Source of the DNA: JAWXUC01 sp044432975
GTDB taxonomy: Bacteria; Pseudomonadota; Alphaproteobacteria; RF32; CAG-239
Reading direction: 5' to 3'
DNA: 64,000 nt
Assembly: GCA_044432975.1 (NCBI GenBank)
Contig: JAWXUC010000006.1
Location: 41,875 to 105,874 of the forward strand
Both the position numbers and the translations under genes were made by a program. Within the stretch, counting starts at the first letter, position 1. Each line of letters begins with the position of its first letter. The notes beneath the pieces are model-generated. The model saw only the letters and a list, made by a program, of their open reading frames with translations, was not told where the DNA came from and did not search any database. Shown in pieces: positions 8,592-16,090 of the stretch.

Positions 8592-9204
8592 AACAATATT
8601 AAAAGAAGTTAATCATGAAAGATTTATAATAGACTTAATGTATAATAGCATAAACAATTCTTTTTATAAAAATTTGTATGAACCTTTTGGATTGAACAAG
8701 TGTTATGTTCTTCCAGATTTGTATGACAAATTAATGAAGCTAATACCAGTTTTAGAAAAAGAAAAACTAAAGTTAGTTATTTATGATACGTTGCGCCCAT
8801 GGAAAGTTCAAAAATATATGTATGAAACAGCACCAGATTATTTAAAGCCATATATCGCTCCACCTCCAGAAGAAACTTCTAAAAGAGGATTCCACCCAAG
8901 AGGTGCTGCAATAGATTGTTATCTAGCAGATGAAAATGGAAAGTCTTTGGACTTTCCAACCCATCCAGATGCGTTTTATGCTGGCTATGAAAAAGATAAC
9001 AATTATCAAGAATACTTAAAAAAAGTACATAGATGTTGTATAGATGGTTTAAGCCAAGAGCAAATTAACAATCGCCAAAAGTTAGAAGATATGATGTTAA
9101 ATATTGGTCTAGAACCATTAGAAACAGAATGGTGGCATTTTAATTTGCCAGAGGCGTGGAATTACCCACTAATATATTCATTAGATGAAATAGAAATTAA
9201 ATAA
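8581..9204 (+). CDS. VanX/DdpX-like D-alanyl-D-alanine dipeptidase
   Basis: A 207-residue member of peptidase family M15D. It has the conserved TLRPW Arg, the zinc-binding GFHPRGAAID segment (His and Asp) and the C-terminal EWWHF with the catalytic Glu and third zinc His. These enzymes hydrolyse D-Ala-D-Ala for glycopeptide resistance or for recycling wall dipeptides. Translation probably begins at GTG 8581, with AGAGGAG about 9 bp upstream inside the previous gene. No vanH or vanA homologue is nearby, so housekeeping dipeptide use is more likely than resistance. There is no obvious signal peptide, so it is probably cytoplasmic. Confidence 0.85.
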   Translation: MQDKTILKEVNHERFIIDLMYNSINNSFYKNLYEPFGLNKCYVLPDLYDKLMKLIPVLEKEKLKLVIYDTLRPWKVQKYMYETAPDYLKPYIAPPPEETSKRGFHPRGAAIDCYLADENGKSLDFPTHPDAFYAGYEKDNNYQEYLKKVHRCCIDGLSQEQINNRQKLEDMMLNIGLEPLETEWWHFNLPEAWNYPLIYSLDEIEIK

Positions 9205-9231
9205 AAAAACTCACTTTTTGAACACACATCA

Positions 9232-9262
9232 AACCCCCAGCCCATAAGGGCTAGGGGTTATT
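9232..9262 (+). terminator. Hairpin ahead of the IR element (copy 1)
   Basis: AACCCC-AGCCC pairs with GGGCT-AGGGGTT around ATAA and is followed by a short T-run. The same hairpin precedes the other two IR elements (near 32072 and 33790), so it belongs to the repeated cassette as well as ending the dipeptidase transcript. Confidence 0.55.
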
Positions 9263-9264
9263 TT

Positions 9265-9413
9265 GATAGTGTCTATTTTAAACGACCGTCTAGAATAGAC
9301 ACTATCACAAACTTTAAAAAAAATCAAGAAATAAGTAAAATCAACAACATAATTTCACAAAACTGTAACACTAAAAGTGTCTATTCTAGACGGTGGTTTA
9401 AAATAGACACTTT
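9265..9413. repeat. 149-bp inverted-repeat element, copy 1
   Basis: The left end is GATAGTGTCTATT, 16 bp, AATAGACACTATC (9265-9306). The right end is AAAGTGTCTATT, 16 bp, AATAGACACTTT (9374-9413). The 16-bp core on the right (CTAGACGGTGGTTTAA) is the reverse complement of the left core (TTAAACGACCGTCTAG) with one mismatch. The element is therefore bounded by two inverted copies of one directional 36-bp site. The AT-rich interior carries no gene. Copies lie at 32105 and 33823, each upstream of a paralogous exported-protein gene. Confidence 0.85.
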
Positions 9414-9544
9414 GTTTTTAAGACAGGTGTCAAAATACCAGAATATATGGGCTTATGGGCAGTCAATAATCCTCCCAAAGTATTTATTTTCTGCCCATAT
9501 TCACAAAAAAACACAATTTTTGCATTTTTTTGCAAAAATGCCAT

Positions 9545-10115
9545 TAAAAATTCCCCTTCACAAGTGAAGGGGTGGCGCCAAATGCGACGGGGTAGTTATG
9601 GGGGTGGATTCCATATCCACCAATCTGTAGGGGACGCTTTGTATGCGTCCCGCAAAAAGGAATAATAGTTCGACTAGATTGCGGATCAAGCCCGCAATGA
9701 CGGTTGATATTAAACCTTGTAGGGGACGGGTCTACCGTCCCTGAAAAAATGATTGTTTTTTCGACTAGATTGCCGCGCTTCGCTCGCAATGACAGTTGAA
9801 AATTAAATCGTAGGGAACGGCGTCTCGACGTTCCGCAACCAAAAAGTGTAGGGGCGGTCATTGACCGTCCTCCATAAAAAAATGGAAAAATAATTATTAT
9901 ACCCCCATCTCCCTAATGGGCACTTCCCTTAGCTCAGGAGGAAAGATGAAAAGGAATAGTTATTAACTGGATTACGGATTAAGTCCGCAATGAAAATTAA
10001 ATTGTAGGGGACGACGCCCTCGGCGTACCTCTCATAACAAAAAACTGTAGGGACGCCCCTTGTGGGTGTCCGCAAAAAAATATCTGGAACGGCATCTCGC
10101 TATTCCACAATTAAA
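9545..10115. repeat. Field of dispersed palindromic repeats, 5' of the first leader-family gene
   Basis: About 570 bases without a credible gene. It contains a CCCCTTCAC/GTGAAGGGG module (9552-9597) and a GGTGGAT/ATCCACC hairpin (about 9604-9622). It also has ATTGC...GCAAT modules (9669-9701, 9760-9795, 9966-9992). TGTAGGG hairpins with different stems lie at 9626-9653, 9719-9742, 9810-9835, 9847-9871, 10003-10028 and 10046-10073. The short frames here are accidents of the repeats. Confidence 0.75.
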
Positions 10116-10132
10116 AAAAGGAGGAAATAAAA

Positions 10133-10978
10133 ATGAATAAAAGAAAAATAATAACAGGAGGTGCAATAGGCTTAACTTTCCTCCTAAACGCAGGAATTGC
10201 ATTGGCAACAGATAGTTGTGCAATATCCACAAGCTGTGAAGATTTGGGCTATCTAATGAATGAAACAAACTGTTCTGGTTTTGTATCTATTAAATGTCCG
10301 TTTGATAAAACAAAATTGTTTTGTGATACAACTGTTCCATGTGATATTAATACAATATATAATACAGATGGCACTTGTTCAAAAACTTATCTTTCAGGAA
10401 AAACTCCAAAAGGAATTATTGTTTCCAAAAGTTCTACAGCTTATTATTTATGGCCATTGACCAGAACTTATAGTAGTATAACATGTAGTTGGAAAGGAAG
10501 GTATAGTAGCTCAGATAGCTGTACTTCTGTTATATCATCATGTTCTGCACAAGGGTATAGCACGGTAAGTAGTGCTGCTATAGGTACAAGCATTAATTAT
10601 AATGCTGTAAATTCTCTTTTGTCAGACATCTCAACTAATGGCGGTATCGTTACAACATCTGTTAAACTAGGAGACTATTTGGGTTATGAACCTATTCGTG
10701 TGTTGACTATAGCTTCATCATCTTCATCCTATGATTATGATAAAGGTTCGTTTATTAAGACTACTACGAAAACAGGATACCCTCTTTGTTTTGTTTATAT
10801 AGAAAGAAAAGAAGTTGGTGAGATTTGTTCAAATGGTTATTATTTAGAAGGTGGAGCTTGTGTTCAATGTGAAGATTATTCTTATTATAATTTTTATGCT
10901 CCGAATACTTGTACTATTAAGGGTTGTGATGTTAGATATGGTAAAACATATAATTCAACAAATGGTACTTGTGAATAA
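10133..10978 (+). CDS. Exported Cys-rich leader-family protein A
   Basis: A 281-residue exported protein. Residues 1-26 are a signal peptide (IITGGAIGLTFLLNAGIALA). Residues 27-64 form a compact module with five Cys (C29, C35, then C47, C55, C64) that recurs almost unchanged in the genes at 32747 and 34236. The rest is Ser/Thr/Tyr-rich with more paired Cys and no family I recognise. Its last 60 residues (CSNGYYLEGGACVQC-like) resemble small disulfide-rich repeats of surface proteins. AAAGGAGG lies 9 bp before the ATG. The upstream 149-bp IR element and repeat field match those of its paralogues. Function unknown; a surface or pilus-tip protein is plausible. Confidence 0.7.
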   Translation: MNKRKIITGGAIGLTFLLNAGIALATDSCAISTSCEDLGYLMNETNCSGFVSIKCPFDKTKLFCDTTVPCDINTIYNTDGTCSKTYLSGKTPKGIIVSKSSTAYYLWPLTRTYSSITCSWKGRYSSSDSCTSVISSCSAQGYSTVSSAAIGTSINYNAVNSLLSDISTNGGIVTTSVKLGDYLGYEPIRVLTIASSSSSYDYDKGSFIKTTTKTGYPLCFVYIERKEVGEICSNGYYLEGGACVQCEDYSYYNFYAPNTCTIKGCDVRYGKTYNSTNGTCE

Positions 10979-11049
10979 TTATAGCAGGTTGCCTATAAAT
11001 ATAAATTGCTATGCATTATATACTATTTCATAGTATATATACTTTAAAA

Positions 11050-11096
11050 TTCCCCTTCACTTGTGGAGGGGTGGCGCCAAAGGCGACGGGGTAGTT
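11050..11096. repeat. CCCCTTCAC...GGGGTAGTT repeat module
   Basis: A hairpin CCCCTTCAC/GTGGAGGGG followed by a GGCGCC...GGCGACGGGG segment. Other copies are at 9552, 31831, 32392 and 33659. Confidence 0.7.
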
Positions 11097-11129
11097 TTAT
11101 AGGACAGGCTTTTACGTCTCATAAAAATA

Positions 11130-11340
11130 CAGTAACTAACGTGAGATTCGCATTTACACTGATTATTTGTTAATGACAATAGATTACAATTAAAATTTTG
11201 GTTTTGCAGGGCGGCCAGGGGCGACGTTTCGCCCTTGCTCTCGCCATTACGCAGTGCATTGAGGCGGGAGTAAGCCCCCGCCCTACGGTAAAGAGTGCAA
11301 AAAAACACCTATTTCTTTCTAATACAAATCTCGCTTTATA
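11130..11340. repeat. About 210-bp dispersed repeat, copy 1
   Basis: Matches 13245-13445 at roughly 80% by eye. Both begin around TTTACACT, AATTATTTGTTAA and CAATAGATTA. Both pass through a GC-rich GGCGACGTTTCGCC...GCGGGAG...CCCCCGCCCTAC core and end near TTTCT and AATCTCGC. The GC-rich core occurs a third time at 40812-40885. The following 11341-11545 is AT-rich and shows nothing I can name. Confidence 0.65.
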
Positions 11341-11546
11341 TTAGAGCATTTCATGAAAAGCTAGAATCTCCTTGCTCGTCTTTTGCTTTTTGCTATTTAT
11401 TTTTATTTATAAACTGTAGTCCACTACACTTCATAAATAAAAATAAATTCAAAAAACAAAATCCTTCACAGGCATATTCTATCTTTTCGTGAAATCCTCT
11501 AAAAAAGGCTTAAAATAAAAAAAATATAAAAAAAGCAAAAAAGTTC

Positions 11547-11575
11547 TTGCAAAATATTTTTTTATTGTTTATAAC
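11547..11575 (+). promoter_or_regulatory. Promoter of tRNA-Thr
   Basis: TTGCAA, a 17-bp spacer and TATAAC. The predicted start is about 7 bp before the mature tRNA 5' end at 11589. Confidence 0.65.
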
Positions 11576-11588
11576 CCTTTTTATTGAT

Positions 11589-11664
11589 GCCGATTTAGCT
11601 CAGTTGGTAGAGCTACTGATTTGTAATCAGTGGGTCGGGAGTTCGAGTCTCTCAATCGGCACCA
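11589..11664 (+). tRNA. tRNA-Thr (anticodon TGT)
   Basis: A complete cloverleaf of 76 bases including an encoded CCA. Acceptor arms are GCCGATT and AATCGGC. The D arm is GCTC...GAGC, the anticodon stem ACTGA/TCAGT carries loop TTTGTAA (anticodon TGT, reads ACA), and the T arm contains GTTCGAG. Confidence 0.97.
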
Positions 11665-11679
11665 TAGAGTTTTCAAGGC

Positions 11680-11712
11680 TTTGCGTTAATTTGCAGAGCC
11701 TTTTGTTTAACC
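11680..11712 (+). terminator. Terminator after tRNA-Thr
   Basis: AAGGCTTTGC pairs with GCAGAGCCTT, one T-G wobble, then TTGTTT. Confidence 0.6.
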
Positions 11713-11820
11713 CACTTTTTGAATTTGCCCCACTATGCCCCCACTTTTTGACGTTGAGCCCATTTTAATCGTTAAAAGCTTTAAATGACAATATATATTC
11801 AACTAGTTATATAATACAAA

Positions 11821-11853
11821 AAAAGAGGCTTTTCATTAAGAGAAGCCTCTTTT
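11821..11853. terminator. Bidirectional terminator
   Basis: AAAAGAGGCTT pairs with AAGCCTCTTTT around an 11-base loop. It ends the minus-strand gene at 11865 and could also stop transcription from the tRNA side. Confidence 0.75.
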
Positions 11854-11864
11854 AATAATTCAAA

Positions 11865-12401
11865 TTATATTCCTTTAGTCATTTTTTGATTCATTGCAAT
11901 ATATTTTGCGGCTTCATTTTCAAATGATAGTGATGTAGTACATTCTTTAGATCTTTTTTGTAAAGCTTCTGATATGTGTAATCTTTTAATTGGATGATTA
12001 ATAGATGCTTCTTCTAAATCTAAAGGAGCTTCCTTTAATGCTGCAGCAAGTTGACTTCCTTTTTCAACTTGTAAAAAGATTTCATCATTTTCATGATATG
12101 TAATTCTACAAAAAGAACCTGCAATATTAAAGGTTAAAATATCTTCATTACCTGATTCTTGAAGAGCGCTATAACCATCAGGTCTAAGATCATGAGCTTC
12201 TTTGTGAAAAGAATTTCTTTCAACTTCTTGAACCGTGTATGAAACACCAGAATTTTCATATCTTGTTACGCTAGCTTCATTGGCAATACTTATTGTTTCT
12301 TTTACATCTTCTTGAGGTGCTTGTGCATTGGCTGTAGCTGTACCTGCAGCAACTCCTCCTGCAGCAATCAATGTTTTTAATGCTGTTATTCTTTTATTCA
12401 T
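11865..12401 (-). CDS. Exported protein, unknown function
   Basis: 178 residues from the ATG at 12401, which has GGGAG 8 bp upstream; a TTG 15 bp further out is less likely. The N-terminus is a signal peptide (basic MNKR, hydrophobic TLIAAGGVAAG, cleavage after ATANA). The mature part is hydrophilic with no family I recognise and two Cys (in FCRITYH and ECTTSL) that could form a disulfide. It is probably periplasmic or secreted and transcribed alone. Confidence 0.65.
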   Translation of the reverse strand: MNKRITALKTLIAAGGVAAGTATANAQAPQEDVKETISIANEASVTRYENSGVSYTVQEVERNSFHKEAHDLRPDGYSALQESGNEDILTFNIAGSFCRITYHENDEIFLQVEKGSQLAAALKEAPLDLEEASINHPIKRLHISEALQKRSKECTTSLSFENEAAKYIAMNQKMTKGI

Positions 12402-12551
12402 AATTAAATCTCCCAATATTGTTTTAACATGATTATTTGTGTATTATATCATATTTTTTTTATAGTTGCAATAAGCGAATTTAAAAATCTTGTTATATAA
12501 GCTAATTTTAGTTGATATTTTGTTTGTTGCGATAATTTTGACAAAAAAATA

Positions 12552-12580
12552 TTGACCCTGTTTGTTTTTTATGATATATA
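12552..12580 (+). promoter_or_regulatory. Promoter of the small genes at 12681 and 12849
   Basis: TTGACC, a 17-bp spacer and TATATA. The leader of about 95 bases contains the perfect 20-bp palindrome AAAGATTAAATTTAATCTTT at 12621-12640. Confidence 0.5.
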
Positions 12581-12680
12581 TGTGTGCAGATAAATATAAA
12601 AGATGAATTATTATAAACCCAAAGATTAAATTTAATCTTTTTATAGTAGCATCTTTTTTAACCTAAAAAATTAATTCAAT

Positions 12681-12824
12681 ATGAGCACGTTAGAAAAAGT
12701 TTCAAAAATCAAATCATTCTGTTATTATTTTGGAATAACTATGGATGATGAAAAAGCAAACGAGTTGTTGGCAAATAACAATTCAAATTTGGAGGATATT
12801 TTTTATAACCTTCTTCATAAATAG
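12681..12824 (+). CDS. Small protein, 47 residues, unknown
   Basis: An open frame of 47 codons (starts MSTLEKVSKIKSF, ends YNLLHK) with helical, charged content. There is no Shine-Dalgarno sequence, a trait it shares with nearby short genes. It lies 24 bp upstream of the next gene, probably in the same transcript. The small size keeps confidence modest. Confidence 0.4.
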   Translation: MSTLEKVSKIKSFCYYFGITMDDEKANELLANNNSNLEDIFYNLLHK

Positions 12825-12848
12825 TATTAATCAATAAAACAAAAAAAG

Positions 12849-13181
12849 ATGGTACAAAACCAAATCAGCGCAATCAGCGCAACAACAAAATTTGAAGATT
12901 TAATTTCTAACCTTAAGAAAGCACTTGAATTGTCAATAAAAACTAACAATCGCTATGTTGTTAGTTATATCGGCAAGATAGGCGATGAGTTTGCACAAGC
13001 TTTGATTGAGATAAATGGTTCTGTTTATCTTAGATACATAGAATTTCTCGATTTTCGTCAAAGTTCTTTTGATAGTGAGCTTGCCAAAGAGTTAGAGAGC
13101 AAGTTTGTCTCAGACCTTTCAGGTAATCTTCCAGATGTTACAATCTATTCGACTTCAGGAAGGTATCTGAGAAGCTACTAG
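12849..13181 (+). CDS. Unknown protein, 110 residues
   Basis: A soluble, mixed alpha/beta-looking protein that I do not recognise. It has a helical N-terminal half (FEDLISNLKKALELSI), strands around RYVVSYIG, ALIEINGS and LRYIEFLDF, and a C-terminal VTIYSTSGRYL strand. It has no signal peptide. Only a weak purine-rich run precedes the ATG. A hairpin terminator follows. Confidence 0.55.
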   Translation: MVQNQISAISATTKFEDLISNLKKALELSIKTNNRYVVSYIGKIGDEFAQALIEINGSVYLRYIEFLDFRQSSFDSELAKELESKFVSDLSGNLPDVTIYSTSGRYLRSY

Positions 13182-13200
13182 GAGTTATCACCCTCAAAAA

Positions 13201-13227
13201 AACACCGCCCCTAAAAAAGGCGGTGTT
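13201..13227 (+). terminator. Terminator-like hairpin
   Basis: A nine-bp perfect stem (AACACCGCC with GGCGGTGTT) around nine bases. The following T-run is weak. Confidence 0.6.
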
Positions 13228-13244
13228 AACGTTTTAAACTAATG

Positions 13245-13445
13245 CAAGGTTTATATTTACACTAATTATTTGTTAAAAACAATAGATTATAGTTTAAGTC
13301 TGGTTTTGTGGGGCGGGGCCGAGGGCGACGTTTCGCCTTTGCTACCGCCTTTGGGCAGTGCATTAAGGCGGGAGCAAGCCCCCGCCCTACGATAAATAGT
13401 GCAAAAAAATACCTATTTTTTTCTTATATGAATCTCGCGTTAAGA
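13245..13445. repeat. About 210-bp dispersed repeat, copy 2
   Basis: Counterpart of 11130-11340, in the same orientation, ending just before the XRE regulator gene. Confidence 0.65.
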
Positions 13446-13465
13446 TAAGAGGCCAGATAAATGTT

Positions 13466-13858
13466 TTAAGAGTTGTTTTTTATTTCTAAAAAAACTTGAA
13501 TCTGTTTTTGAATAATCTTTAGTGAATATTCATCTATTATTTTCAATTGTTGAAATATTGCCTCTAATAAATCATCTTTTTCTGTTCTCGATTTATTTAT
13601 ACAAGGGTCAAAATTAAACAACTCATATAAAGAAACATTTAGTGTTTCAGCAATATCGTTTAAGGTTGTAATTTTGGGCTCTCCATAGCCTTGTTCAAGC
13701 AAAGATAAGGTGCGATACTTGATTTTAGATTCTCCATCAATTGTAGACATATCTTCTAAGCCTTGTTGGCTTATTTCTTTTTGTTTGCGAATTAAGGCTA
13801 TACGCTTGCCAATTTTTATAGTTAAATCATTTTTCTTTCTTTTATGTATCGTATTCAT
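13466..13858 (-). CDS. XRE-family transcriptional regulator
   Basis: A 130-residue regulator with an XRE/Cro helix-turn-helix over residues about 14-72: IGKRIALIRKQKEISQQGLE, then YRTLSLLEQGYGEPKITTLNDIAETLNVSLYELF. The C-terminal 45 residues are helical and may dimerise. It is divergent from the glycerol-phosphate surface cluster. The 158-bp gap carries two matching 18-bp palindromes, one next to each gene. Repression of both itself and the cluster is therefore the simplest model (inference). Confidence 0.85.
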   Translation of the reverse strand: MNTIHKRKKNDLTIKIGKRIALIRKQKEISQQGLEDMSTIDGESKIKYRTLSLLEQGYGEPKITTLNDIAETLNVSLYELFNFDPCINKSRTEKDDLLEAIFQQLKIIDEYSLKIIQKQIQVFLEIKNNS

Positions 13859-13882
13859 TATAAACTTCCTTGTTTTACAATA

Positions 13883-13900
13883 TTCTCACTTCAGTAAGAA
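13883..13900. promoter_or_regulatory. Putative operator, box 1
   Basis: TTCTCACTTCAGTAAGAA, a palindrome with one mismatched pair per arm, 25 bp upstream of the XRE start codon. It shares 14 of 18 positions with box 2. Confidence 0.5.
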
Positions 13901-13930
13901 ATAAAATAGACACCTGTAGTAAGATTTTTA

Positions 13931-13959
13931 TTGACATCTTCGTCTTTGCAAAGTAGTTA
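13931..13959 (+). promoter_or_regulatory. Promoter of the GT2-tagF-tagD cluster
   Basis: A perfect TTGACA with TAGTTA after 17 bp. The -10 match is weak, which fits a regulated promoter. Box 2 lies just downstream, where a repressor would block it. Confidence 0.4.
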
Positions 13960-13969
13960 ACGCTAATAA

Positions 13970-13987
13970 TTCTTATTACAATAAGAA
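13970..13987. promoter_or_regulatory. Putative operator, box 2
   Basis: TTCTTATTACAATAAGAA, perfect 8-bp arms around AC, 29 bp before the glycosyltransferase start. Likely target of the XRE regulator encoded next door. Confidence 0.5.
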
Positions 13988-14016
13988 TCGATTCGTTTTT
14001 TGTAAGGAAGTTTTAA

Positions 14017-14976
14017 ATGGGTATACATCCTAAAATATCTATAATAATTCCTATTTATAATGTTGAGAAATATTTAAGTAGATGTCTTAAATCTGTAATA
14101 GCTCAAAGCTTTATAGACTTTGAAGCAATATGTGTTAATGACGGTAGCCAAGATAATAGTGAAGAAATTGTTAAGAACTATGCAAAAAAAGATAAGCGCA
14201 TAAAAATAATAACGCAAGAAAACCTAGGGTTATCAATGGCTCGTAATAATGGGATTAAAAAAGCAAAAGGCGAGTATATATATTTTCTTGATTCTGATGA
14301 TTTTATACACCCTCAGCTTTTAGAAATTTGTTATAACTATGCTCTAAAGCATAAAGTAGATTTAGTTGAATTTGATTTTTTTAAAAATAAAAATGAAGAG
14401 TATTCTTTAGAAAACATAAAAAAGATTAATTCCAGTAAGTTAAAATACAAAAAAACTAACAATCCTATTTTTTTAGGGACTTATAATGAGAAATTTAAAA
14501 TTTCTTTTAATGTATGGAGTAAATTATATAAAAAAGAGCTTGTTAAAGATTTATCTTTTATTCCTAATATTCATTTTGAAGATTGTCCACATACTTTTGC
14601 TGTGTTGTCAAAAAAACCGCAAACCCTTGTTATAGATGCTGAGCTTTATTTTTATACTCTTAATAAGAATTCAATTTCTAATAAAAAAGCTAATCCTCAG
14701 CAAATAAAAGATTATCATACAGGGGTTAACTATATATATGATACTTATAAAAAAACAGAGTTAAAAAAAGAGCTAAGTTTTCTAAAAAGAAATTTTATAC
14801 CAAACATATTAAAACAACAATTCAATCGCTGTAAAAGAGCTTCTGAAGATGTTCAAGGATTAATGTGGCAAGCTTTTAGAGAAGAGCTTAAAGATTTAAA
14901 TAAAAAAAATCTTATTTCTTGGCGAGGACATAAACTGTCAAGATATTTTATATATAAAAAATTAATAAAAGGATAA
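14017..14976 (+). CDS. Family 2 glycosyltransferase
   Basis: A 319-residue GT-A fold enzyme. The N-terminus has the family pattern KISIIIPIYNVEKYLSRCL, then CVNDGSQDNS (nucleotide-binding Asp) and LDSDDF, the DXD metal site. The C-terminal 100 residues are basic and helical. Such enzymes transfer sugars from nucleotide donors onto surface glycans. AAGGAAG precedes the ATG. It is first in a three-gene cluster with TagF-like and TagD-like proteins, so it probably builds or primes the same glycan. Confidence 0.88.
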   Translation: MGIHPKISIIIPIYNVEKYLSRCLKSVIAQSFIDFEAICVNDGSQDNSEEIVKNYAKKDKRIKIITQENLGLSMARNNGIKKAKGEYIYFLDSDDFIHPQLLEICYNYALKHKVDLVEFDFFKNKNEEYSLENIKKINSSKLKYKKTNNPIFLGTYNEKFKISFNVWSKLYKKELVKDLSFIPNIHFEDCPHTFAVLSKKPQTLVIDAELYFYTLNKNSISNKKANPQQIKDYHTGVNYIYDTYKKTELKKELSFLKRNFIPNILKQQFNRCKRASEDVQGLMWQAFREELKDLNKKNLISWRGHKLSRYFIYKKLIKG

Positions 14977-14980
14977 ATAA

Positions 14981-16090
14981 ATGAATTTGCATAATGAGAT
15001 TATAAATGCTTTATCTTTCTTTATTCCAATAAAAGAATATAAAGAAAAATTTAAATATAAATATACAAGAATGAGGTGCTCAAAAAAACTAGAAAATAAA
15101 GTTGTGTTTTTAGAGTTGCCTACAATAAAAGACGCAAGAAATCATTTAGCGCATCATTTTAGTGATGTTGATTTTGAATTTGTAGATGCTTTTGACAAAG
15201 AAGCAGTAAAAAAAGCAAGAAAAAATGCAAAAATTTTAATAAGTGAAGGTGCTTGTCCTAAAAAATATATTAATCAGATTGCAATAGAAATCTGGCATGC
15301 TAGCGGTTTTATAAAAAATGCTTGTAATCTAAAGCAACCAAATCGTACCTTTTTAGATTGGGTTGTTTGCCCTTCAGAAGGCGTTGTAGATACTTATGCT
15401 ACAGCTTTTGGAGTCTCAAAAGATAAGGTTTTAACTTTTGGCTCTATTAAAAATGATTATTGTTTTAATAAAAGCAAGTGTAAACAAATAAAGAATTCTT
15501 TTTTTAATAAACACCCTTACCTAAAAGGTAAAAAAATTTACTCATGGGCTCCAACATTTAGGGGAGATTGGAAAAAAGACCCTCATTTATACTCTGTTAT
15601 TAATCTTGATAAGTTAGATGAACTGTTATTAGATGATGAAGTTGTTTTGTTAAGGCTTCATCCTAGTCTAAAATATTTTAATTCTACAGATGATTTAAGA
15701 ACAAACTTGATTCCAAAGTCAACTCATAAAAAGATTATTGATTTTTCTTCAGAGCCATTAAATGAAATGACTTTAGTTTCAGATGTTTTTATATCTGATT
15801 ATTCTTCATGTATTTTAGATGCCATGGTCGCTGATGTTTCTGTTATGTTTTTTGCAGAGGATTTAGATGATTATATTGCCAATAGAGGAACTCCTTTTGA
15901 TTATAGAAAAGATGTTCCTAACCTTTTAGAAAAATGCTCAGAAGAAGAGTTTGTTAAATTTATTAGAACTATAAAGAAGGATACAAAAAAGTATAATTCT
16001 TTTAAGAAAAAATGGCTTGGATCTTGTGGTGGTAAAGCAGGAGAACGAATTTATAATTTTGTTAAATCTAAGATGAAAGAAGAGTTATGA
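14981..16090 (+). CDS. TagF/TagB-like CDP-glycerol glycerophosphotransferase
   Basis: A 369-residue protein of the CDP-glycerol glycerophosphotransferase family. Marks include IEIWHASGFIKN, the catalytic-site His region. Further marks are VVCPSEGVVDTYATAFGV and FGSIKNDY, YSWAPTFRGDW, LLRLHPSL, and the C-terminal FISDYSSCILDAM that binds the CDP-glycerol phosphates. In Gram-positives these enzymes prime or extend teichoic acids; Gram-negative relatives add glycerol phosphate to capsules or O-antigens. It starts 4 bp after the GT2 gene and overlaps the TagD gene by four bases (ATGA). Attribution to surface glycerol phosphate is strong; the exact acceptor is not known. Confidence 0.85.
   Translation: MNLHNEIINALSFFIPIKEYKEKFKYKYTRMRCSKKLENKVVFLELPTIKDARNHLAHHFSDVDFEFVDAFDKEAVKKARKNAKILISEGACPKKYINQIAIEIWHASGFIKNACNLKQPNRTFLDWVVCPSEGVVDTYATAFGVSKDKVLTFGSIKNDYCFNKSKCKQIKNSFFNKHPYLKGKKIYSWAPTFRGDWKKDPHLYSVINLDKLDELLLDDEVVLLRLHPSLKYFNSTDDLRTNLIPKSTHKKIIDFSSEPLNEMTLVSDVFISDYSSCILDAMVADVSVMFFAEDLDDYIANRGTPFDYRKDVPNLLEKCSEEEFVKFIRTIKKDTKKYNSFKKKWLGSCGGKAGERIYNFVKSKMKEEL

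Noticed and set aside
8581..9204. Vancomycin-resistance gene cluster
   Set aside because: Only the VanX-like dipeptidase is present; there is no vanH, vanA/B ligase or two-component regulator nearby.
9447..9861. Open frames on both strands within the repeat field
   Set aside because: They are built entirely of the palindromic repeats, have no ribosome site, and the same translations recur at each repeat copy.
11057..11492. Short frames between leader-family gene A and tRNA-Thr
   Set aside because: They consist of the 210-bp repeat and AT-rich sequence, without ribosome sites or protein-like composition.
11665..11770. Possible attachment site downstream of tRNA-Thr
   Set aside because: No integrase gene and no repeat of the tRNA 3' end was found in the window.
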